Origin: Kluyvera intermedia
Lineage (GTDB): Bacteria > Pseudomonadota > Gammaproteobacteria > Enterobacterales > Enterobacteriaceae
Direction of reading: 5' to 3'
Length of the DNA: 64,000 nt
NCBI RefSeq assembly: GCF_021440345.1
Contig: NZ_JAKCNS010000044.1
Span: 1-64,000 of the forward strand
Shown piece by piece: positions 52,020-59,385 of this stretch. Under the pieces are notes generated by a model. That model searched no databases, was not told the DNA's origin, and was given only the letters and a program-made list of their open reading frames with translations. Each line of letters starts with the position of its first letter. Positions within the stretch are counted from its first letter, which is position 1. The translations under genes were made by a program, and so were the position numbers.

Positions 52020-53048
52020 TTATACCTTCGCAATCTGAACCAGGTTAGTGTGCTGCGGGTTGCCCTTAGCCAGCGGTGACGGGCGGTGGGTGGTCAGCGT
52101 GTTGATACATGAACCGTGGTCAATTCTGTCACCATCCATCTGTGCATCGTGCCACGCCCCCTGGCCCATGGCGGAGACGCCCGGCATAATGCGCGGCGTT
52201 ACCTTCGCGGCAATGCGCACTTCACCACGACCGTTGAACACTCGGACCATATCGCCGTTCTCAATCCCGCGCTTCTTCGCATCTATTGGATTCAGCCACA
52301 CTTCCTGACGGCAGGCCGCCTGTAGTACATCAACGTTACCGTAGCTGGAGTGGGTGCGTGCTTTATAGTGGAAGCCGAACAGTTGCAGCGGGAATTTATC
52401 GCGCAGCGGATCGTCCCAACCTTCGAAAGTCGAGGCGTAAACCGGCAGAGGACTGATGGTTTCATCTTTCTCAAGCTGCCATTTGGCGGCAATGTCTGCG
52501 AGCCGGGCAGAATAAATTTCAATTTTGCCAGACGGAGTTTTTAATGGATTGGCCTCGGGATCGTTGCGGAAATCTTTATAGGCCACGAAGTGACCGTTCG
52601 GATCTTTGCGCTTATAGATACCCATTTTCTTGAGATCGTCATAGCTTGGTAGATCCGCATCTTTAGCGCGCATTTTGGCGTAGAGGTACTGGAGCCACTG
52701 CTCCTGGGTGCGGCCTTCGGTAAACTTCTGATGAACATCATCCCCCAGACGTTTGGCAACTTCGCTTAAGATCCAGTAAATCGGTTTTCGTTCGAACTTC
52801 GCGCTGGTTACTGGCTGGATAAAGATCAAATAGCCCATGTTCCCGGCGTAGTCGTTCGGGATGATATCTTCCTGCTCGACGGTCATCAGGTCAGGCAACA
52901 GGATATCGGCGTATTTCGCCGACGCGGTCATGAAGTTTTCAATCACCACGATCATTTCGCATTTGCTCTCATCCTGCAAAATCTCATGGGTTTTGTTGAT
53001 GTCAGAGTGCTGGTTGATGATGGTGTTGCCGGCGTAGTTCCAGAAGAA
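52020..53048 (-). pseudogene. ynfE: ynfE, 3' portion (C-terminal half), separated by the mobile element
   Basis: The C-terminal 338 codons of the molybdopterin reductase YnfE, reading from FFWNYAGNTIINQHSD to the stop at 52020. It covers the end of the catalytic core and the C-terminal molybdopterin-dinucleotide-binding domain (FGFHYKARTHSSYGNVDVL). The 5' part lies at 59642-61066. A single att core joins the two in frame. An ATG at 53054 in the element could start a separate C-terminal peptide, but no good ribosome site precedes it. While the element is present, no full-length YnfE can be made. Confidence 0.9.
53034..53048. repeat. att core direct repeat, left copy
   Basis: GTAGTTCCAGAAGAA, identical to 59642-59656. 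It is part of ynfE, where on the minus strand it reads as the codons for FFWNY. It marks the left edge of the element. Confidence 0.9.
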
Positions 53049-53111
53049 CTCCATTGTCAGACGGATGGACGGACTTGAAGTAGTTGACTTAACGCTACTT
53101 AAGGTCTTGAT

Positions 53112-54689
53112 ATGACTGACATTAATCATGATAATACTGTATATCCATCCAGTTGTTTGCTAGGGTCTCCCTATCTGTATGGGCAAGGTTACACCCCAAG
53201 TCCTGACACAAGGCTGACACAAATCAAGGACCTTGCAGTGCCTCAGATAGTCCGCAGAGCTAACGGTCGGTATACTATCCGTCTACGGCTTAAAGGGGAC
53301 ACCAAGCCATTTCTTTCAGTATCGACCCGCAATACAGACAGGAGAGTCGCCGTCATGCGTCAGAAAGAGTTAGCCGCTACAGCTAAAGCATTCATGTTGG
53401 ATAAGCCGGAAGTCTCACTACGGGCTCTCACAGCCCACCTGAGGTCTATGGCTGAGCAGTTCCTGACAGACGCTAGTGATGATTATTGGAATGGGGTAGA
53501 TGTTGCTACTCTGGTCGACGAGAAGTCGAACCTGAGGGAGCTAGCCGCAACGCAGGCGCTGAGTGTTGACCAGCAGAAGGGCATAAGGTTGGCGCTGGAA
53601 GTCCTGACCGCAGCGCAGCAGCGCGTAGACACTGGGGATACCTCCGGTCTGATTGATATTGTGATGAATAACCATACAGGTTACTCAACTATAGGTGACT
53701 CTACGGCAATTCTGAGTAACGAGCAGGGGGGCAGCCCAGAAGTATTCACGCAGGAGCGCCAACCTGAGGTCGCTATCTGTAGTTTTTCTGAGCTTGTGTC
53801 CTCACTGCTGGCTGAGAAGGTCCAGACCTTGAAGTCATCCAGCTACAAGGACCTGTCGTCCTCACTGAATACCGTCTCCCGGTTCCTTACTTCTGGCATG
53901 GACCTGATGTCCCGCTCTGAGTGGCTGGCAGTGAGGGACGCTATGCTGTCTGCTGAGGTGAGACCATCGACGATTAACAAGCTGCTGACCAAGGCGAAGA
54001 TGTGTCTTGATTATGGTCTGATGAATGGGCAACTTGAGGGCCGCAATCCGATTGAGCGCATGAAGCTGACCAAGGATGTCGACTCGAAGCGTAGAGCATT
54101 CACTGACGAGGAGCTGGAGAGACTTCTTGTCCGGGTAGAGGCTGAGTATCAGTTCACACGACACACCGCTCACACGACCTCTGAGGCTCGCAGATGGGCG
54201 ACTTTGGTCTCTGTGGTCACGGGCGCTCGGTCTGCTGAGGTCTGCCACCTGACTAAACGTGACATTGTTACTATCGACGATATGGTTTGTATCGACATTA
54301 ATGAAGATGGGGACGGGAAGTCCGTAAAGAACAAGCATTCAGTCCGACTTGTACCGCTGACCAGTGGTGCCTATGGGTTCGACCTTGAGTCTTTCCAGCA
54401 GTGGGTAGACACTCAGCCTGATGATGGTCCTCTCTTCGGGATGACACCGAGCGCCTACTCTAGCTGGTTTAACTCAAGGGTCCTGACTGAGGCCCTGCCA
54501 GACGCTGATAACGTCTCACTTCATAGTCTGAGGCATTGGCTGGCGACCCGCATGAAAGAGCGTGGGGTCAATCTGGTTGACGCTCAGGGCATCTTAGGCC
54601 ATAGCTCCCAGTCAATTACGTATGACCTGTACGGGAAAGGACATGCAGTAGGTCGGTTAGCTGCTGGTCTACGGACAGCGCTACTGTAG
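53112..54689 (+). CDS. Tyrosine-type site-specific integrase
   Basis: 525 residues from the ATG at 53112 (AAGG ribosome site seven bases before). The C-terminal catalytic domain has Arg373 (TGARSAEV), His471 and Arg474 (HSLRHW), His497 (LGHSS) and the nucleophile Tyr507 (SITYDLYG). The central part (about 225-325) looks like a SAM-like DNA-binding domain. It should insert and remove the element at the ynfE core. An in-frame GTG at 53238 with an AAGGA site would give a 483-residue protein starting PQIVRRANGRY, more typical of integrases. In that case 53112-53237 would be promoter. It reads away from the left att site. Confidence 0.88.
   Translation: MTDINHDNTVYPSSCLLGSPYLYGQGYTPSPDTRLTQIKDLAVPQIVRRANGRYTIRLRLKGDTKPFLSVSTRNTDRRVAVMRQKELAATAKAFMLDKPEVSLRALTAHLRSMAEQFLTDASDDYWNGVDVATLVDEKSNLRELAATQALSVDQQKGIRLALEVLTAAQQRVDTGDTSGLIDIVMNNHTGYSTIGDSTAILSNEQGGSPEVFTQERQPEVAICSFSELVSSLLAEKVQTLKSSSYKDLSSSLNTVSRFLTSGMDLMSRSEWLAVRDAMLSAEVRPSTINKLLTKAKMCLDYGLMNGQLEGRNPIERMKLTKDVDSKRRAFTDEELERLLVRVEAEYQFTRHTAHTTSEARRWATLVSVVTGARSAEVCHLTKRDIVTIDDMVCIDINEDGDGKSVKNKHSVRLVPLTSGAYGFDLESFQQWVDTQPDDGPLFGMTPSAYSSWFNSRVLTEALPDADNVSLHSLRHWLATRMKERGVNLVDAQGILGHSSQSITYDLYGKGHAVGRLAAGLRTALL
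53136..53151. promoter_or_regulatory. Possible LexA (SOS) box near the integrase start
   Basis: CTGTATATCCATCCAG fits the LexA pattern CTGT-N8-ACAG with one change (CCAG, as in the dinB site). If the integrase starts at GTG 53238, this site is in its promoter and would tie excision to DNA damage. If translation starts at 53112, the site is inside the gene and less likely to act. Confidence 0.35.
53205..53221. repeat. Candidate integrase arm site, left
   Basis: GACACAAGGCTGACACA occurs here and, identical, at 59558-59574 near the right end. Each copy contains two near-repeats of TGACACA separated by AGGC. Position near both ends suggests arm-type integrase binding sites. Confidence 0.5.
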
Positions 54690-54790
54690 GCATTAAAAAG
54701 CTATTAAAGTCAGTGATATACAAGAGTGCCTCCCAATTGATGGGAGACAGAAAGTCAGACCTAATATGTGGCTTATGGATGAATCAACAC

Positions 54791-54813
54791 TTTAATGAAA
54801 CCCACGCTATAGG
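54791..54813 (+). promoter_or_regulatory. T7-class promoter-like site 1
   Basis: Core CGCTATAG (one change from CACTATAG) after TTTAATGAAACCCA, expected start G at 54812. A run of eight G follows. Confidence 0.5.
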
Positions 54814-54870
54814 GGGGGGTAGGGAGACTTAACGTTTCTATCCACCTTCATAGTCCGGCCTTGGGGTTGA

Positions 54871-54913
54871 CATAGTCAACTGAAGATGTCAACACTTTAA
54901 TGAGACCCACACT
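54871..54913 (+). repeat. Direct repeat A, copy 1 (43 bp)
   Basis: Begins CATAGTCAACTGAAGATGTC and ends in a T7-class promoter. It matches 55497-55539 with a single base change. Confidence 0.85.
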
Positions 54914-54918
54914 GTAGA
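54895..54918 (+). promoter_or_regulatory. T7-class promoter-like site 2 (degenerate)
   Basis: Core CACTGTAG after TTTAATGAGACC; expected start at 54917. The core has one change, so activity may be low. It looks like a hybrid of sites 4 and 5. Confidence 0.4.
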
Positions 54919-54961
54919 GACCACCTTGATTTAAGGAAGGTACACTATAGGGAGAGACACA
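54915..54961 (+). repeat. Direct repeat B, copy 1 (47 bp)
   Basis: Begins TAGAGACCACCTTGATTTAA and ends in the perfect promoter core CACTATAGGGAGA. It is identical to 55616-55662. Confidence 0.9.
54933..54955 (+). promoter_or_regulatory. T7-class promoter-like site 3
   Basis: AAGGAAGGTACACTATAG then GGAGA: the core CACTATAGGGAGA is identical to the -7 to +6 part of the T7 and K11 consensus promoters. Expected start at 54950. Confidence 0.65.
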
Positions 54962-55496
54962 AAGTCATCCCATCTATTGGCGTTTAGACCATAGCTCAGG
55001 CACTGCAAGGCGATTGGAAACCTCTTGCGATACGACCTCATGACTTTAAGTAGTCCAGCTATAGCCTTAAACATATTATATTAACGTAGCTATCTCTCCT
55101 CTTTGACGGGCGGGGAACTGTTATCACATCCGACTTTAAGTTGGCTCTTTAGTGATAAATAACGGTGCGAGATAGTGAAGGGCAGAAGACCACAGCATTA
55201 TTGTGGCATCCTAGACGGGCGGAAACTCAAAGTAGTTGACCAATTGGCTATGCTTAGAGTTTGTACTTTGAGTCTTACCAGCCTGTGGGACTTAAAGACC
55301 CGTGAGATGGTGATTGTTATCACTCATTGCTTAAGTCATAGCTTCCTGTCCTAGACCGGATGTCTCCCAAGGCCTTGATGGGATGTGGATACCAATCCCT
55401 CACAGACTTAGAGTCCGAGCCTACAGGGCTATGGCCTCCACTCTGGCCTAACCTGAAGTACAGGCCTAAGGTCTACCCTCAAGTCATACTGTGGTT

Positions 55497-55539
55497 CATA
55501 GTCAACTGAAGATGTCAACACTTTAATGAAACCCACACT
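55497..55539 (+). repeat. Direct repeat A, copy 2 (43 bp)
   Basis: Matches 54871-54913 with one base change; contains the upstream part of promoter-like site 4. Confidence 0.85.
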
Positions 55540-55547
55540 ATAGGAGG
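55521..55547 (+). promoter_or_regulatory. T7-class promoter-like site 4
   Basis: CACTATAGG core after CTTTAATGAAACCCA; expected start at 55543. Confidence 0.6.
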
Positions 55548-55601
55548 AGGGACTTTAAGTCTCCTGAGCTATGTAGTTTGCCTACGTTATAGTTAGCCTG
55601 C

Positions 55602-55622
55602 AATTAACCACACTATAGAGAC
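55602..55622 (+). promoter_or_regulatory. T7-class promoter-like site 5
   Basis: AATTAACCACACTATAGAGA closely resembles the K11 (AATTAGGGCACACTATAG) and T3 promoter patterns; expected start at 55618. Confidence 0.65.
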
Positions 55623-55662
55623 CACCTTGATTTAAGGAAGGTACACTATAGGGAGAGACACA
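55616..55662 (+). repeat. Direct repeat B, copy 2 (47 bp)
   Basis: Identical to 54915-54961. Confidence 0.9.
55634..55656 (+). promoter_or_regulatory. T7-class promoter-like site 6
   Basis: Same as site 3 with full core CACTATAGGGAGA; expected start at 55651. It is the last promoter-like site before the structural genes. Confidence 0.65.
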
Positions 55663-55826
55663 CACCATAAATAACTTTGCTTCTTGTCCGACCTACAGTC
55701 TATGTAGCTCGGCTCGCATTGTATCAATGGTCGCGTCGCCCTCCATCCTTAAAGTTACAACCAATGTGGTAGAGACCTTAGAGACGCCTCAGCATCGTTT
55801 CTCTGAGTCTCTTCCCATTTATATCA

Positions 55827-55956
55827 CCTTCAGGTAAGGACACTAGGATTTAATCACGTTGTATCTCTGGTCTGTCTCGAAGTGCGTACCGCAGACTGTA
55901 GAATACCAGCAGTACGATGGGCTTAGAGTTATCAGCCTAGTGTCCTGACCTGAAGG
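55827..55956. repeat. Long inverted repeat in the leader region
   Basis: The 21-bp arm at 55827-55847 (CCTTCAGGTAAGGACACTAGG) pairs with 55936-55956 with one mismatch, enclosing an 88-base loop that can itself fold (GTCTG...CAGAC). In RNA it would form a long stem, a possible RNase III target, as T7 early and late transcripts have. Confidence 0.6.
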
Positions 55957-56299
55957 CTCAACTTTGGTCTGTCCTCTATGTGGAGGACTAAAGACGCTAA
56001 GCCCTACGCTCTTGCATGGAAATCTCCACTCAAGGGAAAGGCAACCAGTCTTATGTTACTGGCCCCAAGTTTGCAACATTCCAATATGCTGGATGCCCGC
56101 AAAAAATGCGGTCATTAGGGCAAATACTAATCATTACTGGTCATCGCAGACCATATCAATTACCGCTAGTAGCTCGTGCTACTCGCTACCTCAAGTCATT
56201 CTGTTTGTGTCCTGTTGCCTGCTGGTCTCCCTTTACGTGGGGGCTTGAGTAGGTCAGTAGGGTGCGACTTCAGGGTGCAAACAAAAGGAGTACACGTAA

Positions 56300-56785
56300 A
56301 TGTCTCAACAAGAATACACCATCCATATCTTCGGTCAGGACCTCACCAGTCAGGACGGATTGTTTCGACTGGATGAGATACGACGGGTCGGCATTCAGAT
56401 TGGCACAGTTGCAGATGGCAATAGTACAGAAGTCAGACGCTTTGCTCGTACCAACGTCGGGCGCTATCTTATGGGACCGAAAAGTGGTCGCATAAAGAAA
56501 GTCGATATGGGGCGCCTCGGTACGTCATGGCTTGCTGACCCCACGTCCGCTGTCAAGTTTGGCGAGTGGCTGGACTTTGAGTATGGAATAGCTGTAGCGG
56601 ATGCCTTCGTGTCTATGACATCCAGTGCCACCGTACAGGCCGCTGTAGCATCTTCGGATGATATCTCGCCGGACTCTAAGTCATTCATTAAGAAGCACAC
56701 TGTATCGCACTACAGGGCTGGACAACTCGTCTCGAAAGAGGAGTTTGAGGAGCTACGGGTCGGTCGCTGTGAGTGGAGACTTTAA
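56300..56785 (+). CDS. KilA-N-like protein of the satellite
   Basis: 161 residues with a good AAAGGAG ribosome site. The part at about residues 50-105 (VGRYLMGPKSGRIKKVDMGRL, then W-x-A-DP-x-x-A...W-x-x-F-x-x-x-VADAF) fits the pattern of the KilA-N DNA-binding domain, in which a W and P/A motif are followed by a W-(L/I)-x-(P/D)-x-(F/Y) motif. Such domains are common in phage regulators and antirepressors. It is the first gene after the promoter region and may act early. The call rests on pattern only. Confidence 0.5.
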   Translation: MSQQEYTIHIFGQDLTSQDGLFRLDEIRRVGIQIGTVADGNSTEVRRFARTNVGRYLMGPKSGRIKKVDMGRLGTSWLADPTSAVKFGEWLDFEYGIAVADAFVSMTSSATVQAAVASSDDISPDSKSFIKKHTVSHYRAGQLVSKEEFEELRVGRCEWRL

Positions 56786-56787
56786 CA

Positions 56788-56979
56788 ATGGCTATGATTG
56801 ACCCGCGCACTCCAGAAGGCCGTTTGACCCTGCGTTACCGTGGTCTTCCCACTTCTATTTTGTTGTCGATGCTTGGAGTAGACAAAGCGGCTACGAATAA
56901 CCGACCATTTTATTCTCGCAATGAGCTAATAGAACAGTTGGTCATTCGCACTATGTCAGTTAACCGAGAAAGTAAGTAA
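56788..56979 (+). CDS. Small satellite protein, unknown function
   Basis: 63 residues from the ATG at 56788, three bases after the preceding stop, with a GGAG ribosome site inside the end of that gene. The sequence is MAMIDPRTPEGRLTLRYRGL, then a helical region ILLSMLGVDKAA and a charged tail. It could be a small helical DNA- or protein-binding protein. No family recognised. It overlaps the convergent membrane gene by 20 bp. Confidence 0.55.
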   Translation: MAMIDPRTPEGRLTLRYRGLPTSILLSMLGVDKAATNNRPFYSRNELIEQLVIRTMSVNRESK

Positions 56980-57268
56980 GAAATTCTCTGGTCACTGCGT
57001 CAGTAAACCCCACAAGTAATGCGATAGCCGAAGGGATGATATTAATTGCTGCGACAGAAAGTGATTTTATTATTCTCTGTTCTTTGGATGCCTTTATTAA
57101 AACCGCAAAGATAAACACTGGAATGAATGCAAGTAGGGCTACGGTGATTATACGTTCAAGCATATACAGTGTGTGCCAAGTTATTCCACCTGTTATATAT
57201 CCAGCGCCGTATCCAACTGCATAAAAGCAGGCCAAGTAAAGCAATAAGCTAATAGCTAATTTGGGCAT
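56960..57268 (-). CDS. Three-helix membrane protein carried on the minus strand
   Basis: 102 residues with three hydrophobic segments (about 5-27, 38-62, 72-92) and a short charged link KASKEQR. An AGGA ribosome site precedes the ATG at 57268. It is the only gene of the element on the minus strand and is more A+T-rich than its neighbours. A bacterial-type promoter and a TTGATCG palindrome lie upstream. Membrane proteins in this kind of position in prophages often block other phages or act as toxins, so a cargo or immunity role is possible but unproven. Confidence 0.65.
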   Translation of the reverse strand: MPKLAISLLLYLACFYAVGYGAGYITGGITWHTLYMLERIITVALLAFIPVFIFAVLIKASKEQRIIKSLSVAAINIIPSAIALLVGFTDAVTREFLTYFLG

Positions 57269-57360
57269 AAATCATTCCTGAGTGTCTTGGTGAAAGATGG
57301 TCGTAGCTTAACAAATATCCATATACATATTGATCGTTTATCCCAATCGTAAATTCCGTA

Positions 57361-57381
57361 TTGATCGTCATTAGCGATCAA
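57361..57381. promoter_or_regulatory. Palindromic operator-like site upstream of the membrane gene
   Basis: Perfect inverted repeat TTGATCG-tcattag-CGATCAA; a further half-site ATTGATCG lies at 57329. Placement about 95 bp upstream of the minus-strand gene suggests control by a repressor. Confidence 0.55.
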
Positions 57382-57503
57382 ACTATTCGATTCAAACACC
57401 TATTTAAAACCTCTGAGATGACCGATGCGGGGAGACGCCGTAGGCCTAAACACGCCTGTAGCAGACCGATAGTTCTCACCTCTCATAAGGAGATTTAAAC
57501 ACT

Positions 57504-58001
57504 ATGACTACCAAGAATACTTTAACGTGGCGTATCGCTGTATCTGATGTAGACACCAAGTCCAACACCATCAAGATTGACGGACAGGAGCATGACTTAG
57601 GGTTTGCCTTGAAGTTCCTACTTCCTGCCTATTTCTCAACGTTTGATTCAAAGACCATCCAGTCTGACAACACGTTCAATGCTGTAGAGCCACTGGTCGT
57701 TGCTGGTATTAAGGTATCAAACTTCCTTCCTGTGGCTGCTGAGGCTCACCGTGATATGACCTACCGTCGACAAGCTGAAGCACGTGAGGCCATTCGTCAG
57801 GCTGAACAACAAGCTATCCGCTTCGCTGAGTTGAATAAGAGCAAGGAACAAGTAGAGCGTGAGCAACTGGAAGCCGAAGCACGTAAGAAACGTTTACGTG
57901 AACAGTCCGAGCTTGTCCGAAGTGCAGGGTCGACTCTGGGTAAATCCCGTGCGGCACAGATGCTGGAAGGCATTGGAGACATCAACCTGCTGGCTGACTA
58001 G
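57504..58001 (+). CDS. Putative capsid scaffolding protein
   Basis: 165 residues starting MTTKNTLTWRIAVSDVDTKS, with an AAGGAG ribosome site. The first ~90 residues are globular and the rest (about 92-150) is a strongly charged helix, EAREAIRQAEQQAIRFAELN and onward, predicted to be coiled coil. A coiled-coil protein just before a capsid gene is the usual place and shape of a phage scaffold. Function is inferred from position and shape, not from a family match. Confidence 0.55.
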   Translation: MTTKNTLTWRIAVSDVDTKSNTIKIDGQEHDLGFALKFLLPAYFSTFDSKTIQSDNTFNAVEPLVVAGIKVSNFLPVAAEAHRDMTYRRQAEAREAIRQAEQQAIRFAELNKSKEQVEREQLEAEARKKRLREQSELVRSAGSTLGKSRAAQMLEGIGDINLLAD

Positions 58002-58088
58002 TAGTCCTCGAACACACAACAAACTTCAGGCCTTGACCAATGGTGGTCGAGGTCTATCCGAACTATTGAGAATAGGAGATACACCACT

Positions 58089-59153
58089 ATGTCTAAGAAT
58101 ATTCAAATTAACGCTGCCACTGACTTAAACAAGCCTGTAGGTGAACAGTTCCGAGCACCTAACGACAAGATTGTTCACTCTGAGTCTATGACCTTCCGTG
58201 AAGAGGTTAGTAGCTTCGCTTGGGCGTCTGACAGCCCCGAGTTCAATAGCATTGAGGCCGCTAAGTCCCCTGCTGTTTATGCTAAGACCCTTGAGTCCAG
58301 CCTGCGTATTGGCCTGAATGGCATCAAGTCAGACGTTGAGTCTGTGAACTCTGTGTTCCCTGTTGAGTTCCTGCCTAACCGTACTGACGTACCAACCCCT
58401 ATTGTTCGCCACTTGTTCAACGACCGAGGTGCTGTGGTGGCGACCAATGGCGACTGGTCTAAGCCTAAGAAAGCTGTAGCTATGGCTGGTAGTGAAATCT
58501 TTGTGGAGCCAGCAAACAAGGCTATCCTGCTGTCCTATAGCATCCCGCTGTATGACTTCAAGGTCGAGTCCGGTTTCACCCATGCGACTCTGGTTGGTGA
58601 TATGAATAACATCGTCGATAACATCCTAAAAGACATCAACGCTAAGGTCGCTTCTCAACTGGCAGACTCCAAGCTGGTGCGTAAGGTTGATGGCGGTAAG
58701 CTGGCAGGTAAGTTGTTTGATAAAGGTCAAGACATTCTTGATGCTATCACTGAGGCTACAGACTCGGCGCTGGGTGCTAATGTAGACGACTATGGCTTGG
58801 TTATTCATGAAGACTTAGTGAAGGCTCTGGCGTCTGTTGCTCGCCGCTCAGGCTTTGGTGGTGAGGACGGTATCGAAGAGATGCTAGGCACTGACTTCTG
58901 TTCCTACAACGGTGAAGACAAAGGTGTCTTCCTGATGCCTAAAGCATTTACGGGTCTGAGCTTCGCTCCACCTAAAGTCGACGGTGAGTGGTTCACTACA
59001 ATCTTGACACGAGATACCGACCGCCAAGCTTTCGTACTGGAAGTCATTGGTAAGCTGTACATCCTGAATGAGGCGACCACTGAGATTAAAGATGGTATCC
59101 GCAAGGATGCTGCTGTACTGCCTGTAGTCACTAACATTACATTCACTAAGTAA
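58089..59153 (+). CDS. Putative HK97-fold major capsid protein
   Basis: 354 residues with a GGAG ribosome site. The layout fits an HK97-type major capsid protein. An N-terminal arm is followed by a P-domain-like part (about 140-200, VEPANKAILLSYSIPLYDFK, long helix GDMNNIVDNILKDINAKVAS). An A-domain part follows (about 230-320, DDYGLVIHEDLVKALASVA, then FLMPKAFTGLSFAP), and it ends in VLPVVTNITF. Codons favour GCT/GGT/CGT forms, as in highly expressed phage genes. It follows the putative scaffold and precedes a strong terminator, as T7 gene 10 does. Confidence 0.6.
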   Translation: MSKNIQINAATDLNKPVGEQFRAPNDKIVHSESMTFREEVSSFAWASDSPEFNSIEAAKSPAVYAKTLESSLRIGLNGIKSDVESVNSVFPVEFLPNRTDVPTPIVRHLFNDRGAVVATNGDWSKPKKAVAMAGSEIFVEPANKAILLSYSIPLYDFKVESGFTHATLVGDMNNIVDNILKDINAKVASQLADSKLVRKVDGGKLAGKLFDKGQDILDAITEATDSALGANVDDYGLVIHEDLVKALASVARRSGFGGEDGIEEMLGTDFCSYNGEDKGVFLMPKAFTGLSFAPPKVDGEWFTTILTRDTDRQAFVLEVIGKLYILNEATTEIKDGIRKDAAVLPVVTNITFTK

Positions 59154-59160
59154 GACTTTG

Positions 59161-59190
59161 AGTCTGGGCCTTCGGGTCTGGACTTTATTT
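59161..59190 (+). terminator. UUCG-loop terminator after the capsid gene
   Basis: Stem AGTCTGGGCC (59161-59170) and GGTCTGGACT (59175-59184), with G-T pairs and a TTCG tetraloop, then TTATTTATT. Such a stable hairpin straight after the capsid gene is like the T7 Tphi terminator. Confidence 0.75.
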
Positions 59191-59229
59191 ATTGTTACGT
59201 TATAACATATCAATCGTAAGGAGGGCTGA

Positions 59230-59385
59230 GTGTCTACGACTTCCACAGACCTAAAGTCTCTCCTGACTCTGGTCTATAAACTTGTGTACCTCTCTGTAGG
59301 TCTCTACATGGTACTATCTGGTCGACTCAGTATAAGTGTATTCGACACACTGTCTGGGACTGTAGGTGGGCTTCTGGGACTGTAG
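59230..59385 (+). CDS. Small membrane protein after the capsid terminator
   Basis: 51 residues from a GTG at 59230 with a strong TAAGGAGGG ribosome site seven bases before. The sequence has a polar N-terminus (STTSTDLKS), one hydrophobic segment (about 11-29, LLTLVYKLVYLSVGLYMVL) and a glycine-rich end. Size and shape are compatible with a holin or other small membrane effector. Position after the terminator would need read-through or another promoter. The stop lies inside a tandem repeat. Confidence 0.55.
   Translation: MSTTSTDLKSLLTLVYKLVYLSVGLYMVLSGRLSISVFDTLSGTVGGLLGL

Larger units (their letters stand above)
54690..56299. other. 1.6-kb non-coding, promoter-dense region of the element
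   Basis: No convincing gene in 1,610 bp between the integrase and the KilA-N-like gene. It holds six T7-class promoter-like sites, two sets of long direct repeats, a 21-bp near-perfect inverted repeat and many short GACTTTAAG/CTTAAAG-type motifs able to form hairpins. Likely roles are helper-driven transcription start, origin of replication and processed leader RNA. Small frames starting at 55964 and 56016 lack ribosome sites. Confidence 0.6.

Noticed and set aside
53049-53129. Extra N-terminal residues of the 3' ynfE fragment reading into the element
   Set aside because: Those codons come from element DNA, are not like any molybdoreductase, and lie opposite the integrase start.
55964-56252. 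Two overlapping open frames of 94 and 78 codons before the KilA-N-like gene
   Set aside because: No ribosome site, low-complexity Cys/Trp-rich or Pro-rich products with no recognisable domain, and they lie in a structured non-coding leader.
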